Origin: an uncultured Collinsella sp.
Lineage (GTDB): Bacteria; Actinomycetota; Coriobacteriia; Coriobacteriales; Coriobacteriaceae
Direction of reading: 5' to 3'
Assembly (NCBI GenBank): GCA_900554255.1
Contig: USGN01000042.1
Location: forward strand, 1-9,038
Length of the DNA stretch: 9,038 nt
In this document: positions 4,598 through 9,038 of the stretch, one piece after another
Position numbering within the stretch: position 1 is the first letter of the stretch
How the letters are laid out: each line of letters begins with the position of its first letter
Translations under genes and position numbers: made by a program
Notes under the pieces: model-generated
Database searches by the model: none
The model's input: the letters and a program-made list of their open reading frames with translations, nothing else
What the model was told of the DNA's origin: nothing

Positions 4598-7246
4598 ATG
4601 GTGAAAAAGTCACCGGAAAACACTACTCCCGCAATTGTGGACAACGTAGAGGCGCTTGAGGCTAAGCTCGCTCAGATGCGAGAGGCCCAGGCGCTTTTTG
4701 CTACGTACACGCAGGAGCAGGTCGACAAGATCTTCTATGAGGCCGCCATGGCCGCCAACAAGGCTCGTATCCCGTTGGCGAAGATGGCCATCGAGGAGAC
4801 CGGCCGCGGCGTTCTTGAGGACAAGGTCATCAAGAACCACTACGCCGCAGAGTACATCTACAACGCTTACAAGAACACCAAGACCTGTGGCGTTCTGGAG
4901 CGCGACGAGGCTTACGGCATCACCAAGATCGCCGAGCCCATCGGCATCGTGGGCGCCGTCATCCCGACGACCAACCCCACCTCCACCGCGATCTTCAAGA
5001 CGCTGATCTGCCTGAAGACCCGCAACGCCATCATCATCTCCCCGCACCCGGCAGCCGCCAAGTGCACCATCGCCGCCGCCAAGCTCGTGCTTGACGCCGC
5101 CGTCAAGGCCGGCGCCCCCGAGGGCATCATCGGCTGGGTCGATGTCCCCTCCATCGAGCTGACCAACATGGTCATGCGCGACGTCGACATCATCCTCGCC
5201 ACCGGTGGCCCGGGTATGGTCAAGGCCGCCTACTCCTCGGGCAAGCCCGCCCTGGGCGTTGGCGCCGGTAACACCCCGGTCGTCATCGACGACACCGCCG
5301 ACGTGCTGCTCGCCGTCAACTCCATCATCCACTCCAAGACCTTCGATAACGGCATGATCTGCGCTTCCGAGCAGTCCGTGACCGTCATCGACAGCATCTA
5401 TGACCAGGTTAAGGCCGAGTTCCAGAAGCGCGGCTGCTACTTCGTCAAGCAGGGTGCCGAGATGGAGGCCCTGCGTGCCGCCATGTTCAAGAACGGCGCC
5501 CTGGATCACCGCATCCCCGGCATGGCTGCCGCCAAGATCGCCGAGCTCGCCGGCATCGAGGTTCCCGCCAAGACCAAGATCCTGATCGCTGAGGTCACCT
5601 CCACCGACCCCGCCAAGGAGGAGTTCTCCCACGAGAAGCTCTCCCCGGTCCTGGCCATGTACCATGCCAAGGACTTCCAGGAGGCCGTCGACAAGGCCGA
5701 GCACCTGGTGCTCGCCGGTGGCCCGGGCCACACCGCCTCTCTGTACGTGCACCCCGCCCAGGCCGAGAAGATCAGCCTGTTCGAGCACGTCATGAAGGCC
5801 TGCCGCATCGTCATCAACACCCCGTCCTCGCACGGTGGCATCGGTGACCTGTACAACTTTGGCATGAAGCCGTCTCTGACCCTGGGCTGCGGCTCCTGGG
5901 GCGGCAACTCCGTCTCCGAGAACGTTGGGGTGAAGCACTTGATCAACGTTAAGACTGTGGCCGAGCGCCGTGAGAACATGCTGTGGTTCCGCGCTCCCGA
6001 GAAGGTCTACTTCAAGAAGGGTTCCACGCCCGTCGCTCTCGACGAGCTGGGCAACGTCATGGGCAAGAAGCGCGCCTTCATCGTTACCGACCAGTTCCTC
6101 TTCAAGAATGGCAACACCCGCGCCATCGAGGCCAAGCTCGACGAGATGGGCATCGCCCACGACTGCTTCTACGACGTCGAGCCCGATCCGTCGCTGCAGT
6201 GCGCACGTCGCGGCGCCAAGCAGATGGCTCTCTTTGAGCCGGACGTCATCATCGCCGTCGGCGGTGGCTCCGCTATGGACGCCGGCAAGATCATGTGGAT
6301 GATGTACGAGCACCCCGAGTGCAAGTTTGAGGACATGGCCATGGACTTCATGGACATCCGCAAGCGTATCTTCACCTTCCCCGAGATGGGCAAGAAGGCC
6401 TACTTTGTCGCCGTCCCGACCTCCTCGGGTACCGGCTCCGAGTGCACGCCGTTCGCCATCATCACCGACAAGGAGACCGGCATCAAGTGGCCGCTCGCCG
6501 ACTACGCGCTGCTCCCCAACATGGCTATCGTCGACGCCGACAACTGCATGACCGCCCCGCGCGGCCTGACCGCTGCCTCCGGCATCGACGTCATGACCCA
6601 CGCCATCGAGTCCTACGTCTCCATCATGGCTTCCGATTACACCAAGGGCCTCTCCGAGCGCGCTGCCAAGCTCGTCTTTGAGAACCTGCCCTCCAGCTTC
6701 ACGAACGGCGCCAAGGACCCGCATGCCCGCGAGGAGATGCACAACGCCTCCTGCATGGCCGGTATGGCCTTCGCCAACGCCTTCCTGGGCCTCAACCACT
6801 CCATGGCCCACAAGCTCGGCGCCTTCCATCACCTGCCCCACGGCATCGCTAACGCCGTCATCCTGACCCGCGTCATGCGCTACAACGCCGCTGAGGCCCC
6901 CGTCAAGATGGGCACGTTCTCTCAGTATCCTTACCCCAACGCGCTGCACAACTACGCCGAGATGGCCAAGTACTGCGGCATCGAGGGCAAGGACGACAAG
7001 GAGGTCTTCGAGAACTTCATCACGAAGCTCGAGGAGCTCAAGGACTTCATCGGTGTCAAGAAGACCATCGCCGACTACGGTGTCGACGAGCAGTACTTCC
7101 TCGACACCCTCGACGAGATGACCGAGCAGGCATTCAACGACCAGTGCACCGGCGCTAACCCGCGCTACCCGCTCATGAGCGAGATCAAGGAGCTCTACCT
7201 GGACGCCTACTACGGCCGCGAGCCCCAGGATTACGCCGTCTGCTAG
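4598..7246 (+). CDS. adhE: Bifunctional acetaldehyde-CoA / iron-dependent alcohol dehydrogenase
   Basis: 882 residues, full length for AdhE (E. coli 891). It reduces acetyl-CoA to acetaldehyde and then ethanol with two NADH, regenerating NAD+ in anaerobic fermentation; family members assemble into cytoplasmic spirosome filaments. The N-terminal aldehyde dehydrogenase half (about 15-450) has TNPTST (125-130), GVGAGNTP (220-227) and the catalytic Cys255 in GMICASEQ. After a linker the iron-type alcohol dehydrogenase half (about 460-870) has GGGSAMDAGK (555-564), PTSSGTGSE (607-615) and iron ligands Asp664, His668, His734 and His748. The intervals between these ligands (4, 66 and 14) equal those of the E. 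coli enzyme's Asp653, His657, His723 and His737. The ATG has AAGGAG 6 nt upstream. All key residues are present, so it should be active. Codon use is strongly biased to C/G-ending codons, suggesting high expression. Confidence 0.98.
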   Translation: MVKKSPENTTPAIVDNVEALEAKLAQMREAQALFATYTQEQVDKIFYEAAMAANKARIPLAKMAIEETGRGVLEDKVIKNHYAAEYIYNAYKNTKTCGVLERDEAYGITKIAEPIGIVGAVIPTTNPTSTAIFKTLICLKTRNAIIISPHPAAAKCTIAAAKLVLDAAVKAGAPEGIIGWVDVPSIELTNMVMRDVDIILATGGPGMVKAAYSSGKPALGVGAGNTPVVIDDTADVLLAVNSIIHSKTFDNGMICASEQSVTVIDSIYDQVKAEFQKRGCYFVKQGAEMEALRAAMFKNGALDHRIPGMAAAKIAELAGIEVPAKTKILIAEVTSTDPAKEEFSHEKLSPVLAMYHAKDFQEAVDKAEHLVLAGGPGHTASLYVHPAQAEKISLFEHVMKACRIVINTPSSHGGIGDLYNFGMKPSLTLGCGSWGGNSVSENVGVKHLINVKTVAERRENMLWFRAPEKVYFKKGSTPVALDELGNVMGKKRAFIVTDQFLFKNGNTRAIEAKLDEMGIAHDCFYDVEPDPSLQCARRGAKQMALFEPDVIIAVGGGSAMDAGKIMWMMYEHPECKFEDMAMDFMDIRKRIFTFPEMGKKAYFVAVPTSSGTGSECTPFAIITDKETGIKWPLADYALLPNMAIVDADNCMTAPRGLTAASGIDVMTHAIESYVSIMASDYTKGLSERAAKLVFENLPSSFTNGAKDPHAREEMHNASCMAGMAFANAFLGLNHSMAHKLGAFHHLPHGIANAVILTRVMRYNAAEAPVKMGTFSQYPYPNALHNYAEMAKYCGIEGKDDKEVFENFITKLEELKDFIGVKKTIADYGVDEQYFLDTLDEMTEQAFNDQCTGANPRYPLMSEIKELYLDAYYGREPQDYAVC

Positions 7247-7263
7247 TTTTAGCACGGTTTTTA

Positions 7264-7302
7264 ACGGCGGGGGTGCACGGGTGTTTCACACACCCCCGCC
7301 GT
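7264..7302 (+). terminator. Large stem-loop after adhE, without a clear U-tract
   Basis: ACGGCGGGGGTG (7264-7275) and CACCCCCGCCGT (7291-7302) form a perfect 12-bp stem with a 15-nt loop. The following bases (CGCTTCTAT) are not a proper T-run on the plus strand, and there is none on the other side. It may be a weak terminator, a 3'-end stabiliser for adhE mRNA, or a partial-readthrough element controlling the next gene, which starts 33 bp later. Confidence 0.55.
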
Positions 7303-7334
7303 CGCTTCTATCGCATCGTTGAAAGGATGCAACC

Positions 7335-8099
7335 ATGCTGCTACCCGATTCCAAGACCGAACTCGTCCGTCGCGGCAACAAGGTCGTTTACGACCTGGGC
7401 GACAAGATCGTCAAGGTCTTTAACGAGACCAAGCCTGTCTCCGACGTGTTCAACGAGGCTTTGAATCTTGCCCGCATCAATGAGTGCGGCATCCGCAGCC
7501 CCAAGGCGCTCGAGGTTTCCCAGCTCGAGAACGCCAACGGCTGGGCGCTCGTGACCGAGAAGGTTCCGGGCACCACCCTTGCCGAGAAGATGACTGCCGA
7601 GCCCCAGCGCTTTGGTGAGTACCTCGAGATGTTCGTCGACCTCCAGATCGAGATCCACGGCTACACCTCCCCGCTGCTCAACCGTCAGCGCGACAAGTAC
7701 GCCCGCATGATCGACAGCCTTGATCAGCTCAATGCCACCACGCGCTACAACCTTCAGGAGCGTCTGGACGGCATGACCAAGGAGTTCAAGGTCTGCCACG
7801 GCGACTTCAACCCCTCCAACGTCATCGTCGGCGACGACGGCCAGCTCTATGTGTGCGACTGGGCACACGCTACCCAGGGCTCCCCTGCTGCCGACGTTGC
7901 CACCACCTACCTGCTCTTTGCCCTCAACAGCAAGGATCAGGCTGAGGCCTACCTGGAGCTCTACTGCGACCGCGCCGACATGCCCATGCAGGTCGTGCGT
8001 CAGTGGACGAGCATCGTCGCCGCTTCCGAGCTCGCTCGTAAGCGCAACGTGAACGATGAGTTCCTTAAGAACTGGATCGACGTCGTCGATTATCAGTAA
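7335..8099 (+). CDS. APH-fold phosphotransferase family protein, substrate unknown
   Basis: 254 residues with the kinase-like fold of aminoglycoside/choline phosphotransferases. Lys27 in DKIVKVF is the likely ATP-binding lysine and Glu43 its possible partner. HGDFNPSN (155-162) is the Brenner-type catalytic motif with Asp157 and Asn162. Asp175 in VCDWAHA is the metal-binding aspartate, and a GSPAADVATTYLLF helix (182-195) follows, all as in the family. It resembles the small cytoplasmic paralogues often labelled 'phosphotransferase' or 'putative sugar kinase' in anaerobes; nothing visible identifies the substrate, and antibiotic resistance should not be assumed. No signal peptide or membrane segment is present. 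The ATG at 7335 has AAAGGA (7322-7327) 7 nt upstream. No obvious promoter lies in the 88-bp gap after adhE, so it may be read through from adhE. It ends at a strong terminator. Confidence 0.88.
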   Translation: MLLPDSKTELVRRGNKVVYDLGDKIVKVFNETKPVSDVFNEALNLARINECGIRSPKALEVSQLENANGWALVTEKVPGTTLAEKMTAEPQRFGEYLEMFVDLQIEIHGYTSPLLNRQRDKYARMIDSLDQLNATTRYNLQERLDGMTKEFKVCHGDFNPSNVIVGDDGQLYVCDWAHATQGSPAADVATTYLLFALNSKDQAEAYLELYCDRADMPMQVVRQWTSIVAASELARKRNVNDEFLKNWIDVVDYQ

Positions 8100-8131
8100 T
8101 ATCTGAGCGATTCATTTCGCATCGGAGGCAC

Positions 8132-8175
8132 AAGGAAAACCCCGCAGCTCGCATGGGCTGTGGGGTTTTCCTTTT
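8132..8175 (+). terminator. Terminator after the phosphotransferase gene, possibly bidirectional
   Basis: AAGGAAAACCCCGCAGC (8132-8148) pairs over 17 positions with GCTGTGGGGTTTTCCTT (8157-8173), with one G-U pair and an 8-nt loop. The 3' arm and flank provide the T-rich end TTTTCCTTTT on the plus strand. On the minus strand the A-rich 5' arm gives TTTTCCTT, so it may also back up termination of proS. Confidence 0.85.
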
Positions 8176-8198
8176 AGATATCGAGGATGCCACAAGAT

Positions 8199-8247
8199 AA
8201 AAGGACGGCCCCGCATCTCCCCTATCTGGAGAAATGCGGGGCCGTCC
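8199..8247 (-). terminator. Terminator after proS
   Basis: GGACGGCCCCGCAT (8203-8216) and ATGCGGGGCCGTCC (8234-8247) form a perfect 14-bp stem. It is extended by CTCC/GGAG (8217-8220 / 8228-8231) after a 2-nt AA bulge, closing a 7-nt loop. On the minus strand it is followed by TTTTATC (from 8202), which fits termination of the leftward proS transcript 30 bp after its stop codon. Confidence 0.85.
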
Positions 8248-8277
8248 CGTATATCGAACTACAAGCGAAATCGCCGA

Positions 8278-9038
8278 TTAACGGCGTGCCGCCTTCACAA
8301 GCTCGGCGACCTTGGCGACGACCTCGTCGATCGCCACATCCTCGCGCTCACCCGTGGCACGGTCCTTGAGCTCAACGGTGCCATTCTTAAGGCCACGCTT
8401 ACCCAGAACGACCTGATACGGGAAGCCCATAAGGTCGTTGTCGGCAAACTTAAAGCCGGGACGCTCGTCGCGGTCGTCGACGACAACCTCGATACCCTCG
8501 GCGCACAGGCCATCAACGATCTGCTCGCAGACGGTAGCACACTCCTCCTTCTTGGGATCGAGCGGAATCACCGCAACCTCGTACGGAGCAACGGAGACCG
8601 GCCAGACGATACCGTGCTCGTCGTTGTGCTGCTCCACGACGGCAGCGAGCGAACGGGACACGCCCACACCGTAGCAACCCATGATAAGCGGCTTCTCCTT
8701 GCCGTCCTCGTCCATAAAGGTGGCACCCATGGCCTCGGAATACTTGGTGCCCAGCTGGAAGACCTGGGAAACCTCGATGCCGCGGGAACCCGAAAGCGGC
8801 AGGCCGCAGTCGGGGCAGCAGTCACCGGGCTCAACGGTGACCAGATCGGCCCACTCATCGACGGTAAAGTCGCGCTCGGGACAGGCGCCGGTAAAGTGAT
8901 AATCGACCTCGTTGGCACCGCAGGCCCACTGTTTGGACTCGCGCAGGCTCTCGTCGCAGACCAGACGAATGCCATCGGGCAGGTTAACCGGTCCGATAAA
9001 GCCCTTGTGCAGACCGTTCGCCTGAAGCTCCTCGTCGG
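8278..9038 (-). CDS. proS: Prolyl-tRNA synthetase, C-terminal part (5' end beyond window)
   Basis: The frame is open from the right edge to the TAA at 8280-8278, giving the last 252 residues; the N-terminal part, including class II motifs 1 and 2, is outside. The fragment starts inside the YbaK-type editing domain characteristic of bacterial ProRS (LHKGFIGPVNLPDGIRLV, fragment residues 9-26). It returns to the catalytic core with a CCPDCG cysteine cluster (73-78) and class II motif 3 (MGCYGVGVSR, 119-128). It ends with the anticodon-binding domain (about 145-252: VAPYEVAVIPLDP, then YQVVLGKRGLKNGTVELKDR). It attaches proline to tRNA-Pro in the cytoplasm. The internal Met at 8730 is not the start, because family sequence continues upstream of it. 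It converges with the phosphotransferase gene, and two terminators separate them. Confidence 0.97.
   Translation of the reverse strand, partial: DEELQANGLHKGFIGPVNLPDGIRLVCDESLRESKQWACGANEVDYHFTGACPERDFTVDEWADLVTVEPGDCCPDCGLPLSGSRGIEVSQVFQLGTKYSEAMGATFMDEDGKEKPLIMGCYGVGVSRSLAAVVEQHNDEHGIVWPVSVAPYEVAVIPLDPKKEECATVCEQIVDGLCAEGIEVVVDDRDERPGFKFADNDLMGFPYQVVLGKRGLKNGTVELKDRATGEREDVAIDEVVAKVAELVKAARR

Noticed and set aside
4610..7255. 881-codon open reading frame on the minus strand as a real gene
   Set aside because: It mirrors adhE exactly, has a low-complexity Gly/Val/Asp/Leu-rich translation and no recognisable domain. It is a codon-bias shadow.
7335..8099. Aminoglycoside resistance gene
   Set aside because: Only the shared kinase-fold motifs are present. 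Nothing specific to known resistance enzymes is seen, and the setting is chromosomal and metabolic.

Overview
The window looks like chromosome from a high-GC Gram-positive gut actinobacterium, most likely Coriobacteriia and close to Collinsella. This is inferred from G/C-ending codons, strong Shine-Dalgarno sites, a zinc-type (CxxC/CxxC) ribosomal protein L28 and the PyrR-led pyrimidine operon. I had no database to confirm the taxon.

Layout. (1) Positions 1-3160, minus strand: a de novo pyrimidine operon read right to left, pyrR-pyrB-pyrC, then the first codons of pyrK cut off by the window edge. Its leader (about 3055-3160) can form three mutually exclusive RNA structures: a hairpin with a GAGA-containing loop, an antiterminator and an intrinsic terminator. 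This is the layout of PyrR-controlled transcription attenuation. (2) Positions 3265-3756, plus strand: rpmB (ribosomal protein L28) as a single gene, with one or two promoters that overlap inverted repeats and a strong terminator. (3) Positions 3758-4449: a decayed REP-associated tyrosine transposase (RAYT), lacking its catalytic N-terminus, flanked by related 15-18-bp repeats containing ATTGGGGAC. (4) Positions 4481-8099, plus strand: adhE, the bifunctional acetaldehyde-CoA/alcohol dehydrogenase of mixed-acid or ethanol fermentation, then an unassigned APH-fold small-molecule kinase. (5) Positions 8132-8247: two stem-loop terminators between convergent genes. (6) Positions 8278-9038, minus strand: the C-terminal 252 codons of proS (prolyl-tRNA synthetase).

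The pyr genes form one functional unit: PyrR senses uridine nucleotides, and PyrB, PyrC and PyrK/D make orotate. The remaining genes are core housekeeping or fermentative genes with little functional linkage. I found no clearly new multi-gene system. The points most worth checking are the pyr leader, the RAYT/REP remnant, the inverted repeats on the rpmB and adhE promoters, and the kinase next to adhE.
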